Below are positions 34,298 through 42,338 of a DNA stretch of 64,000 nucleotides, in pieces. Under the pieces are notes generated by a model that was given only the letters and a program-made list of their open reading frames with translations, did no database searches and was not told the origin of the DNA. Origin of the DNA: Chitinophaga silvisoli. GTDB taxonomy: Bacteria > Bacteroidota > Bacteroidia > Chitinophagales > Chitinophagaceae. Numbering within the stretch: the first letter of the stretch is position 1; each line of letters opens with the position of its first letter. The stretch spans positions 186,001-250,000 of the forward strand of contig NZ_QTJV01000004.1 of NCBI RefSeq assembly GCF_003412465.1, in the 5' to 3' direction. The position numbers were made by a program, and so were the translations under genes.

Positions 34298-34322
34298 TTA
34301 GTATTTACTAATAATGTTAGTA
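34298..34322. promoter_or_regulatory. Second site resembling the S24 repressor operator
   Basis: TTAGTA-TT-TACTAA (34298-34311), then 5 nt, then TTAGTA (34317-34322). The TACTAA-N5-TTAGTA core and the flanking T on each side match the site upstream of the S24 repressor gene. It lies upstream of the SdpI-like gene. I find no good -7 box beside it. Confidence 0.55.
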
Positions 34323-34357
34323 TTTTTACCGCCGAGGCTTTCCCTCACAATCACCAT

Positions 34358-34400
34358 AAAAAAACAGGTCGTCCCCTTTATTGGAGACGACCTGTTCCTT
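34358..34400 (-). terminator. Aspartokinase terminator
   Basis: An 11-bp stem, AACAGGTCGTC / GACGACCTGTT, with additional pairing in the loop. Read on the minus strand it ends in a T run. It lies 18 bp after the gene's stop. Confidence 0.85.
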
Positions 34401-34417
34401 TATAAAAACTTTCATGA

Positions 34418-35740
34418 CTATTCCAGACCAAACAGCCCTTTATTCAGCAGCTGCAAAGTTTTCTCCTTATGCTGACCACCAATCAGGATAGATATATTAT
34501 GACGGCTACCGCCATAAGAGATCATTCTCAAAGGCACCTCATTCAGCGCTTCAAACAGCTTCTTCAGGATAGAAGGTGTTGCTGCTACTTCATTACCTAC
34601 GATAGAAACGATGGTTTGATGATGATCCAGTTCTACTGAACCAAATGGCTGCAGTTCTTTCAGCAACTGGTCCAGCTGTGGTGTATTTTCTATTGTCAGG
34701 GAAACAGCTACTTCTGAAGTAGTGATCATATCGATAGGTACTCGGTATTTCTCAAATACTTCGAAGATCTTGCGCAGGAAACCATATGCCAGCAACATAC
34801 GGCTGGATTTGATCTTGATGGCAATGATGCCATCCTTGGCTGCTACCGCTTTCACACCATCGCCGTTAGGCAACTCAGTGATAATGGTACCATGTGCCTC
34901 AGGCTGCATTGTGTTCAGCAGCTTCACCGGGATGTTGAAGTGCTGTGCAGGCCAGATAGACGCGGGATGCAGGATCTTGGCACCAAAGTATGCCAGCTCT
35001 GCAGCTTCATCAAATGAGAGCTGATCGATTGGGAATGTTTTATTTACTACACGTGGATCGTTATTGTGCATACCATCGATGTCTGTCCAGATCTGCACTT
35101 CTTCAGCCTGGATAGCAGCACCGATCAGGGATGCAGAATAATCACTACCACCACGTTTCAGGTTGTCTATCTCTCCCCTGTGATTGCGGCAGATATAACC
35201 CTGTGTAACGAAGATCTTTTCTCCTTTATGTTTATCCAGCAGGTTGCCCAGGCGGATTTTAATCTTAGGAATTTCAGGCTCTTCGTACTCGTCGATGCTC
35301 ATGAAATCCAGTGCTGACAGCAATACGGACTTAATGCCTGCTTCTTCCAGGTAAACACTGAACAGTTTGGTAGACAACAATTCGCCCTGTGCCAGGATAT
35401 CCTTGTTCAAAGCTTCATTGAAGCTAATCTTCAGGATGATGTTCAGGAACTCAAAATGTTCGTCAATAACAGCACCAGCCTTTGCGCGTGCTTCAGGCTG
35501 TTTCACCAGCACCTCAATAAATGAGCGGTAGTGAGCTTCCAGCTTGTCTATCTGCCCCTTAGCCTGCTCCTTTTTACCTTCAGACAGGGATGTACCTATC
35601 TCAACCAGGGCATTGGTAGTACCGGATAATGCAGACAACACTACGATTTTTGGAGCGTCATCAGCAGTCACCAGTTGGGCCACGGCATGCATGCGTTCAG
35701 GTTTACCTACCGATGTGCCGCCAAATTTTAAGATCTTCAT
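34418..35740 (-). CDS. lysC: Aspartate kinase, monofunctional
   Basis: It phosphorylates aspartate in the first step to lysine, threonine and methionine. The 440-residue protein begins with KFGGTSVGKPERM (residues 4-16, the aspartokinase signature). The catalytic domain holds the GGSDYSASLIGAAIQAEEVQIWTDIDGM region (about 213-240, written here without its flanks), and the C-terminal two ACT domains follow from about residue 300 (IKIKSSRMLLAYGFL, and SIVGNEVAATPSILKKLF). No homoserine dehydrogenase domain is fused, unlike ThrA. It is monocistronic between two terminators. Which amino acid inhibits it is not visible. The lysC name follows the monofunctional class and is not certain. Confidence 0.93.
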   Translation of the reverse strand: MKILKFGGTSVGKPERMHAVAQLVTADDAPKIVVLSALSGTTNALVEIGTSLSEGKKEQAKGQIDKLEAHYRSFIEVLVKQPEARAKAGAVIDEHFEFLNIILKISFNEALNKDILAQGELLSTKLFSVYLEEAGIKSVLLSALDFMSIDEYEEPEIPKIKIRLGNLLDKHKGEKIFVTQGYICRNHRGEIDNLKRGGSDYSASLIGAAIQAEEVQIWTDIDGMHNNDPRVVNKTFPIDQLSFDEAAELAYFGAKILHPASIWPAQHFNIPVKLLNTMQPEAHGTIITELPNGDGVKAVAAKDGIIAIKIKSSRMLLAYGFLRKIFEVFEKYRVPIDMITTSEVAVSLTIENTPQLDQLLKELQPFGSVELDHHQTIVSIVGNEVAATPSILKKLFEALNEVPLRMISYGGSRHNISILIGGQHKEKTLQLLNKGLFGLE

Positions 35741-35775
35741 TACTGTTGTATTGTTATGTGTTTGACGTAACTGTT

Positions 35776-35800
35776 ATAAAAAGCGCAAGTTCGCGCTTAA
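35776..35800 (-). terminator. Ldh-family gene terminator
   Basis: A short stem, AAGCGC / GCGCTT, with a 6-nt loop and, on the minus strand, a TTTTTATA tail. It lies just after the Ldh-family gene and before the aspartokinase start. Confidence 0.65.
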
Positions 35801-35809
35801 TTCCTGACT

Positions 35810-36883
35810 TTAAAAGCTCAATTTAAATTTCTCCCCTACTTCTCTCAGATCTTTCACTACCGGATCCAGCAATGGAATACCTCCCTGACGGCGATGGGAC
35901 TCCATTTCACGTTCAGGATCACCGGGAATCAATACCTGTTCCCCGGCCACCGGTGTTGCATTTCTAAAACGGGTGATCCATTTGTCCATATGTTCCTTAA
36001 ATTCATCTGCAGGGCGGAATGCATCTACACGCATTGCTCCCAGGAAATGGCCCAGCCCCTCTCCTACCGGATCAGGTGCCAATGGCAGGAAACTGACAAA
36101 TGGAGGTGCCCAGGGGCCATAATTGGCTCCTGACAGCACTGCTGAAAATATATCTACGATTGCTCCCAGGCAATATCCCTTATGACTACCGTGTTCACGG
36201 TCGCCTCCCAGTGGCAGCAAGGCACCGCCATCTTTGAGTTCATGAGGATTAGTGCTGGAATGTCCTTCTTTATCCTGGATCCATCCGGTAGGTGCTTCCT
36301 GGCTTTTACGCTGCAGGATTTCGAGTTTACCGTTGGCTGCAGTAGTAGTAGCAAAATCCGCTACAAAAGCGGGTTGGGTTTTGGCGGGGATGGCCACGGC
36401 GATAGGGTTGGTTCCCAACATGCGCTCTGTGGCAAAAGTAGGCGCTACCAGTGGACTGGCATTGGTCATCGCCATACCTATCATATCTTTATCCAGCGCC
36501 ATCATGGCGTGCTGGCCGGCAATACCGAAGTGGTTGGAGTTCTTAACGCTTACCCAGCCGCTACCTACATTGGCGGCTTTCGCGATGGCTACTTCCATGG
36601 CATAAGGGGCTACTACCAGCCCCAGGCCACGATCACCATCTACTACAGCTGTACTGGGCGTTTCATGCACCACCCGGATATTGGGGGTGGCATTCACACG
36701 ACCATTTTCCCAAAGGCGTACATAACCTATAAGGCGTGCTACCCCATGAGAATCAATCCCTCTGAGATCTGCTGATAATAAAACTTCACTGGCTGTAGCT
36801 GCATGCTCGTCAGAACAGCCCATGCGTTTAAAAACTTCCTGGGTAAATTCCCTTAAATGAGGATAGGAGAAAATCTGGCTCAT
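35810..36883 (-). CDS. Ldh-family (malate/L-lactate dehydrogenase 2) oxidoreductase
   Basis: A 357-residue NAD(P)-dependent oxidoreductase of the Ldh_2 family, which acts on 2-hydroxy acids or ureidoglycolate. Family features seen: RGIDSHGVARL (41-51), SNHFGIAGQH (117-126, with the catalytic His), LGTNPIAVAIPA and ADFATT (around 160-185), and GSHKGYCLGAIVDIFSAVLSG in the second half. Length is normal. It follows the DUF3467 gene by 48 bp on the same strand and may be read with it. Which substrate it oxidises cannot be told. Confidence 0.9.
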   Translation of the reverse strand: MSQIFSYPHLREFTQEVFKRMGCSDEHAATASEVLLSADLRGIDSHGVARLIGYVRLWENGRVNATPNIRVVHETPSTAVVDGDRGLGLVVAPYAMEVAIAKAANVGSGWVSVKNSNHFGIAGQHAMMALDKDMIGMAMTNASPLVAPTFATERMLGTNPIAVAIPAKTQPAFVADFATTTAANGKLEILQRKSQEAPTGWIQDKEGHSSTNPHELKDGGALLPLGGDREHGSHKGYCLGAIVDIFSAVLSGANYGPWAPPFVSFLPLAPDPVGEGLGHFLGAMRVDAFRPADEFKEHMDKWITRFRNATPVAGEQVLIPGDPEREMESHRRQGGIPLLDPVVKDLREVGEKFKLSF

Positions 36884-36931
36884 GATGGATTTCCGTGCTA
36901 TTGATTTTTGTATCAGTTGATCCGGTGCTTA

Positions 36932-37246
36932 TCAGGCCTGGGCGGTAGGTCCTCCAAAATTCATAGGGAGGGATACCGGCTCCTGGTCCTGGATAGGTCC
37001 ATGAATCGATTCGTATTTCTTAATGTTGTCCAACATTGCCTTCATAAAACGCTTAGCGTGCTGAGGGGTCAGGATAACGCGGGATTTTACCTTAGCCTTA
37101 GGCATTCCGGGCATTACATTCACAAAATCGACTACGAATTCTGCATTGGAGTGGGTAATTATCGCCAGGTTGGCGTAGGTACCTTCTGCCATATCCTCGG
37201 TCAATTCTATATTAAGCTGGCTTTGTTCTTCCTGCTGATTTTCCAT
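36932..37246 (-). CDS. DUF3467-family protein
   Basis: A 104-residue cytoplasmic protein of the DUF3467 family. It shows IELTEDMAEGTYANLAIITHS (residues 13-33), FVVDFVNVMPG and the RVILTPQHAKRFMKAML segment. Members are small, widespread in Bacteroidota and other bacteria, and have no assigned function. The ATG at 37246 is preceded by a -7 box at the right distance. The Ldh-family gene lies 48 bp downstream. Confidence 0.88.
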   Translation of the reverse strand: MENQQEEQSQLNIELTEDMAEGTYANLAIITHSNAEFVVDFVNVMPGMPKAKVKSRVILTPQHAKRFMKAMLDNIKKYESIHGPIQDQEPVSLPMNFGGPTAQA

Positions 37247-37266
37247 GTTAGATTTAATTTTCGGTA

Positions 37267-37274
37267 CAAATGTA
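37267..37274 (-). promoter_or_regulatory. -7 box for the DUF3467 gene
   Basis: Minus-strand TACATTTG is an exact TAnnTTTG match, 20 nt before the ATG at 37246. No TTTG at the -33 spacing. Confidence 0.6.
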
Positions 37275-37296
37275 AAAAAGAGGATGTAAAATAAAT

Positions 37297-37342
37297 TCTA
37301 AAAAAGAAATGGCCGCCCAAAGGCAGCCATTTCTTTTAGAAT
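37297..37342 (-). terminator. Terminator of the second susCD operon
   Basis: A stem of at least 12 bp, AAAAGAAATGGC / GCCATTTCTTTT, extending outward as TTCT / AGAA, with a 12-nt loop and T run on the minus strand. It lies just after the SusD gene ending at 37349. Confidence 0.88.
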
Positions 37343-37348
37343 TTCCGC

Positions 37349-38689
37349 TTAATGAGCATCCCACCAGACCCTTCTCGTCAAAGTGGTGTTCGAAGGGGTA
37401 TTCGTATTATACCTTACCTCACTGCTCGGATAATAAAGTGACCTTGGCAATGAGCCATTCAGCACATTACCGGGAGGTGCCGTGAGTGCCGGATACCCGG
37501 TTCTGCGCCAATCCGTCCATGTCTCGGGGCTTAAGAACAACGCAATGTACTTTTGTACCATAATATCCTGCAGTGTAATATTGGCTGCTGTCTTTGATAC
37601 AGTTGCCAGATATGCCGTACTGTTAATAGTTCTCATCAGGTTTGCAGCCACTGCTGCATTATATGCGGTTGCTGCGGCAGTTTTGTTGCCATTCCTGAAT
37701 TGTGCCTCTGCTTCGATGAACTTCAGTTCATCGTAGGACATAAAGTACACAGGGGAATTGGGTGAACCATACAGGGAACCCAGCAAAGTATTGTCTGAAG
37801 GATCAAAGTAGACATCGTACCGGGGATCGCCCGCAGCAGCCATGGTATCGTTCAGATATCCCTCAAATGATATATCGGCCCGCTGATCATTGAACTGGAA
37901 CCAGGGGTTTTGAGTGGTTACTGCACTGCTGCCTACAAAACTGATATATGCGCCCTCCCCTTCAGCAAACCCATCATCTATTTGTGCCAGCGTATTGGTG
38001 ATAGCTGAAGAATTCACCTTTACTGTATGCAGATAGAATTTGGCTTTGAGTGAATGCGCATATTTAATCCACATTTCAAGGTCTCCCTTGTACATGAGGT
38101 CATCACCAGTACCTGGCTGAAATGCAGCTCCGTCGTCAGTACTTAAATAAGTGATAGCTCTGTCCAGCAGGGCATGCAGTGTATCGTACAGCGCCTGTTG
38201 TTTATCGTAGGCGGGCGATGTGTTATTCAAACCCTGAAATGCCTCTGAATAGGGTACGTCTCCCCAAAAATCAGTCACCTGACCCAGGTTAGTAGCCATC
38301 AGAATCATACCGATTGCTGCATAGTGGAGTTGTCCTTCTGAGATAGCTATTTTAATCAGCGTATCACAGTTTGACATGATACCTGCATAGAATCCGCCAT
38401 TCCACATATTATCCACATCGTCTGGTGTCAGGTTGTAGAGACTGTAGTTAGCAGACTGGTTTGCAGCGCCTGTGGTTTGCTGTGTAAACAGCGATGCAAA
38501 TCTGGAAGCATCACCGCCCCAGTTGTAAGCCGAGGTCAGTTCCACTCCCGCTAACATAGAAGAGGGCGTTGGATTGTGCAGCTGCGAAGGATCTTCGTTG
38601 ATACCGTCATAAAAATATGCCCGTTTACAACTTCCTGCCGCTATCACTAATATCAATACGGGTATGATAAGTTTGATTGTTCGTAACAT
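37349..38689 (-). CDS. SusD/RagB-family outer-membrane lipoprotein
   Basis: A 446-residue surface lipoprotein that with its SusC partner binds and imports glycans or peptides. The signal peptide ends at the lipobox AAGSC (Cys21). The sequence then follows the SusD-like pattern: DPSQLHNPTPSSMLAGVELTSAY, a tetratricopeptide-like helical domain (YAAIGMILMATNLGQVTDFWGDVPYSEAF), a middle segment, FIEAEAQFRNG, and a C-terminal WTDWRRTGYPAL. The FWGDVPYSEAF and WRRTGYP signatures are family-typical, close to SusD-like_2. It lies 19 bp after its susC. No glycosidase or peptidase gene is adjacent, so the substrate is unknown. Confidence 0.92.
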   Translation of the reverse strand: MLRTIKLIIPVLILVIAAGSCKRAYFYDGINEDPSQLHNPTPSSMLAGVELTSAYNWGGDASRFASLFTQQTTGAANQSANYSLYNLTPDDVDNMWNGGFYAGIMSNCDTLIKIAISEGQLHYAAIGMILMATNLGQVTDFWGDVPYSEAFQGLNNTSPAYDKQQALYDTLHALLDRAITYLSTDDGAAFQPGTGDDLMYKGDLEMWIKYAHSLKAKFYLHTVKVNSSAITNTLAQIDDGFAEGEGAYISFVGSSAVTTQNPWFQFNDQRADISFEGYLNDTMAAAGDPRYDVYFDPSDNTLLGSLYGSPNSPVYFMSYDELKFIEAEAQFRNGNKTAAATAYNAAVAANLMRTINSTAYLATVSKTAANITLQDIMVQKYIALFLSPETWTDWRRTGYPALTAPPGNVLNGSLPRSLYYPSSEVRYNTNTPSNTTLTRRVWWDAH

Positions 38690-38708
38690 GATCTTACTTT
38701 TTAACGGT

Positions 38709-41700
38709 TTAGAAATGGAACTTCAAATTCAGACCAAAACTGCTGGTACCGGGCATATTGAAGTAATCAATACCCTGTGCATTTGTAGCCCCTGTCAAAC
38801 TTGTTTCCGGGTCAATTCCCTTGTAGGGTGTCCATAAAATAATGTTACGTGCAAACGTACTTACCGTGATCCCCCTGATAAACTTAGATTCTCTGAATCC
38901 TTTGAAATCGTAGGATAAGGTTACTTCACGCAATTTTACATAAGAACCATCATCGATAAAGGTCTCTGTTTGTGCACCGAAACCACCGCCATTACCCAGG
39001 TACCAGGCTTCATCCAGTGGTACTGCTGTGGTATTGGTTGGACCTGCACCGGCTACTTCCGTACTACCTTGTGTGTGCACCAGTTCACCTGCGTCATTTA
39101 AGTGCCCCATTACCCCTGCAAATGTATGTTCCTCTCCCCGGTTCAACGTATATTTGGATGTCCCGATGGCCTGGAGTGAGCCACGGGTACCATTCCAGAT
39201 ATCACCCTTACATTTCCAGTCTACGAGTGTATATAATGTGAATCCTTTATAGCTGAATGTATTTCCCCATCCCATCAGGAACTTAGGATTCGGATTACCT
39301 ACTGCCCTTTGTTCTGTAGATACTACCGGATAACCGTAGTCATCAGCTTTATCGCTGATCACGATATTTCCATTACCATCTCTCAGCCATCCATATGCAT
39401 AGATGATACCTGCGGGTTCATTAGGCAGGTGTGCGATCACTGTACCTGTAAAACCGTTAACTGTAATCTGGCTGATACCTGGTGCCAGTTTCAGTACCTT
39501 ACTCCTGTTCATGGAATAGTTAATATTCATATCCCAGGTGAATGGTTTGTCTGCAATGATCTTACCGTTTAAGGTAACTTCCACACCATTGTTCCGGATG
39601 CTACCCGCATTCAGGGTTACAAACTGGAAGCCGGAAGTACCTGCTATCGGTGATTGTACGATCAGATCTGTACCTTTTGAATAATAATAGGTCGCATCCA
39701 ATCCTATTCTGTTGTGTAAAAACTGGAGTTGCAAACCGGCTTCATATGAAGTTGTTTTTTCCGGTTTCAGACCAGGGTTACCCAGTACATTGTCCAGGAA
39801 GAAACTACCCTTACTATCATACGGGAAAGAAACCCCTGATGTATAACCATCTGCAAAGGTGGTAGGTGCAAAGAATGAGCGGGTACGGAATTCACCAGGA
39901 TCCTTACCTACCTGTGCTACTGATAAACGGATCTTACCAAAACTGAGCACATCATTATCCTTCAGCCCTTCCAGCTCTGTGAATGCCCATCCTAAGCTGG
40001 CAGAGGGATAGAAGAAGGAATTACTGTTCTTGGGTAATGTGGAGGACCAGTCATTACGACCTGTTATTTCCAGGAACAACATTGATTTGAAATCAAGGTT
40101 GATATCAAAATACCCGGATACTCTTCTATAGGGTGTAACGAAATTATATGACTTCTGAACAGTCGCATTACTGATGTTGTCATACCCTGCAGCTGTCAGA
40201 CCATCCCCCTGTGCATACAGCTCATCCAGTTTGCGGGAGTAATAGTTATTACCGAGTTTGATATCCAGTCTGAAATCTTTGGAGAGTTGTTTTGCCCAGG
40301 TCAGAATCGCATCTGAGTTCACACTCCTATATGTATACCTGTCATCAAACACACGACCACCGGAATAAGCACCGGATTGGATTTCATAATACTGGTGGCG
40401 GTTATCCTGGTATACATCCGTACCTATCCTGTATGTGAGGGAGAGGTCTTTCCAGATGTTCCAGTCAAGTTGGGTGCTACCGATCAGGCGGTTAACATTT
40501 GTTGTATATGGGTTTTTATTGATGGTCCAGTAAGGGTTGTCATAAATACCATTTCTATATGACCTGACTAAGCCATTTGATAACAGGTATGTTTTGGGAT
40601 CATCTGCTTTCAGTCCTCCGTTAGAGTTATCAAAATTGATAGGCGTTCTTGTCAGGCCGAGCATAATACCTGAAGTATTACTACCGTTCTGAGGCATATT
40701 ACCACCATCATTTGTATAACTCATATTGGCAGATACTTTCACTCTTTCAGAGATTTTCAATGTACCTGCCATGGAGATCGTAGTACGTGTATAACTCTGT
40801 AGCGGAACAATGGAGTTCTGATACATGTGAGAAACAGACATGCGGTAAGTAGCAGCGTCTGTACCACCTGTAAAGGAGAGTGAGTTATTGTAAGTAGCGC
40901 CTGTACGCCAGAAATCCTTCGTATTATCGTAGGGAACAAACTTTGTTTTTGCATTAGGATTAGAAGCACCTACTACATTACCGTGTTTATCAAATTCATT
41001 GGCATTGCCATCCCAGTAGAGGGTATCGATATTGGCACCCCATGAATAACGGTTGCTGGAGCTGTAGGGTGCGATGGCACCACCTGAGCCTTTTACAAAT
41101 TGTTTCTGAATACCTGGCAGGCGGTTTACTACATCGAAGGAAACGCCGGTGCTGAAATCTACCTGCATTCTGCCTGATTTTCCTTTTTTGGTAGTGATGA
41201 TAATTGCACCGTTTGCAGCATCGATACCGTACAGGGCTGCGGCGGCTGGTCCTTTTAAGACGGAGATACTTTCAATGTCTTCGGGGTTGATATCCGCACC
41301 GCGGTTGGTATTGGAAGCACCCTGCAGCAGGTTGTTCGTACCATCTGAAGGGTCGCCTGAATAGTTTTGTCCATTATCCACCGGAATACCATCTATTACA
41401 AACAGTGGCTGGTTGTTTCCTGTGAGAGAGTTCGTACCTCTCAATTTGATGAATGTAGCGGCACCTGGTGTACCACCGGAGCCGATGACCTGCATACCGG
41501 CCACTTTACCGGACATAGCCCTGAGCGCATCGCCCTGACTGGCTTTGGTGAGTTCGTCACCTTTTACGTCCTGTACTGCATAACCCAATGCTTTCTTTTC
41601 ACGTTTGATACCGAGACCTGTAACGACTACTTCCTGAAGATTTTGATTGTCCTGTGCCAGCGAGACATTGACCACCCCACCGCTGGTTGCTGGCACTTCT

Positions 41701-41939
41701 TTCATGGTATAGCCTACGCTTCGAATTTGTAAGATTGCCCTTTCGGTTTCCAGGGCTATCTTAAAATTACCGGCCTGGTCGGCAGTAGTACCTCTGGTAG
41801 TTCCCTTGACCTGAACGGTAGCGAAGGGAACGGGGGCACCATCAGGACCGGTGACTTTACCGGTTACAACATACTGTTGAGCATGTATCCCTGTGATGAA
41901 TGTAACAATAATGAAAAAGGTAAGTAAGTGCTTTAACAT
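38709..41939 (-). CDS. SusC/RagA-family TonB-linked outer-membrane transporter
   Basis: A 1076-residue TonB-dependent beta-barrel that imports oligosaccharides or peptides with its SusD lid. After a signal peptide (MLKHLLTFFIIVTFITGIHA) the CarboxypepD-reg-like domain is YVVTGKVTGPDGAPVPFATV (about 23-42 and onward). The SusC plug signature LQEVVVTGLGIKREKKALGY is near residues 97-116, and the barrel runs to the C-terminal aromatic FGLNLKFHF. No N-terminal STN/FecR domain is present, so it does not look like an anti-sigma signalling type. It is followed by its SusD gene. The upstream 399 bp hold three 16-bp tandem repeats and no clear promoter. Confidence 0.95.
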   Translation of the reverse strand: MLKHLLTFFIIVTFITGIHAQQYVVTGKVTGPDGAPVPFATVQVKGTTRGTTADQAGNFKIALETERAILQIRSVGYTMKEVPATSGGVVNVSLAQDNQNLQEVVVTGLGIKREKKALGYAVQDVKGDELTKASQGDALRAMSGKVAGMQVIGSGGTPGAATFIKLRGTNSLTGNNQPLFVIDGIPVDNGQNYSGDPSDGTNNLLQGASNTNRGADINPEDIESISVLKGPAAAALYGIDAANGAIIITTKKGKSGRMQVDFSTGVSFDVVNRLPGIQKQFVKGSGGAIAPYSSSNRYSWGANIDTLYWDGNANEFDKHGNVVGASNPNAKTKFVPYDNTKDFWRTGATYNNSLSFTGGTDAATYRMSVSHMYQNSIVPLQSYTRTTISMAGTLKISERVKVSANMSYTNDGGNMPQNGSNTSGIMLGLTRTPINFDNSNGGLKADDPKTYLLSNGLVRSYRNGIYDNPYWTINKNPYTTNVNRLIGSTQLDWNIWKDLSLTYRIGTDVYQDNRHQYYEIQSGAYSGGRVFDDRYTYRSVNSDAILTWAKQLSKDFRLDIKLGNNYYSRKLDELYAQGDGLTAAGYDNISNATVQKSYNFVTPYRRVSGYFDINLDFKSMLFLEITGRNDWSSTLPKNSNSFFYPSASLGWAFTELEGLKDNDVLSFGKIRLSVAQVGKDPGEFRTRSFFAPTTFADGYTSGVSFPYDSKGSFFLDNVLGNPGLKPEKTTSYEAGLQLQFLHNRIGLDATYYYSKGTDLIVQSPIAGTSGFQFVTLNAGSIRNNGVEVTLNGKIIADKPFTWDMNINYSMNRSKVLKLAPGISQITVNGFTGTVIAHLPNEPAGIIYAYGWLRDGNGNIVISDKADDYGYPVVSTEQRAVGNPNPKFLMGWGNTFSYKGFTLYTLVDWKCKGDIWNGTRGSLQAIGTSKYTLNRGEEHTFAGVMGHLNDAGELVHTQGSTEVAGAGPTNTTAVPLDEAWYLGNGGGFGAQTETFIDDGSYVKLREVTLSYDFKGFRESKFIRGITVSTFARNIILWTPYKGIDPETSLTGATNAQGIDYFNMPGTSSFGLNLKFHF

Positions 41940-42089
41940 AACGATGTTGATTTATTATGTTTACCATATGGCATAAAACAGTCGTATACCGCATAGCGGT
42001 ACAGTTTCATGTAGTATGAGGATGGTATAGAATAAAAAACTTACAATTGAGAGCTCCTGACGATTAGGATCAGGGCACGGTTCCTTTCT

Positions 42090-42137
42090 TTAGACTTTGA
42101 GTTACTTAGACTTCGAGTTAATTAGATTTTGAGTTTC
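42090..42137. repeat. Three 16-bp tandem repeats upstream of susC
   Basis: Adjacent 16-nt units TTAGACTTTGAGTTAC, TTAGACTTCGAGTTAA and TTAGATTTTGAGTTTC at 42090, 42106 and 42122. They agree at 12 of 16 positions across all three. The spacing is one and a half helical turns, so the copies alternate faces of the DNA. Confidence 0.8.
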
Positions 42138-42280
42138 CTTAAAGCGTCAAATTACTATTATAACATACAGTTATTATAAATGGTTCAATTGCGCAGGAAG
42201 GTATGAAGATTGACTGCGGCGGTAAGGATCCGGAAATTTAGGGGACGTGTTTTTTACACTTGATAAGGAGGCGCTTAGGC

Positions 42281-42318
42281 AAAAAAAAGGTTACCGGTAA
42301 AAACCGGCAACCTTTTCT
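42281..42318 (-). terminator. Terminator of the first susCD operon
   Basis: A stem of about 14 bp with one mismatch, AAAAGGTTACCGGT / ACCGGCAACCTTTT, with an A-rich loop. The minus strand ends in a T run. It lies 21 bp after the susD stop. Confidence 0.85.
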
Positions 42319-42338
42319 AATAATTAGGGTATTGCTTA

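Larger units (their letters stand above)
41940..42338. other. Repeat-bearing intergenic region upstream of the second susC
   Basis: This 399-bp gap contains, from left to right, an AT-rich stretch (41940-42080), three adjacent 16-bp repeats (42090-42137), a further AT-rich stretch and the terminator of the first susCD operon (42281-42318). No gene, no confident promoter and no ECF sigma or anti-sigma gene is visible. It must contain the promoter of the susC at 41939. Confidence 0.6.
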
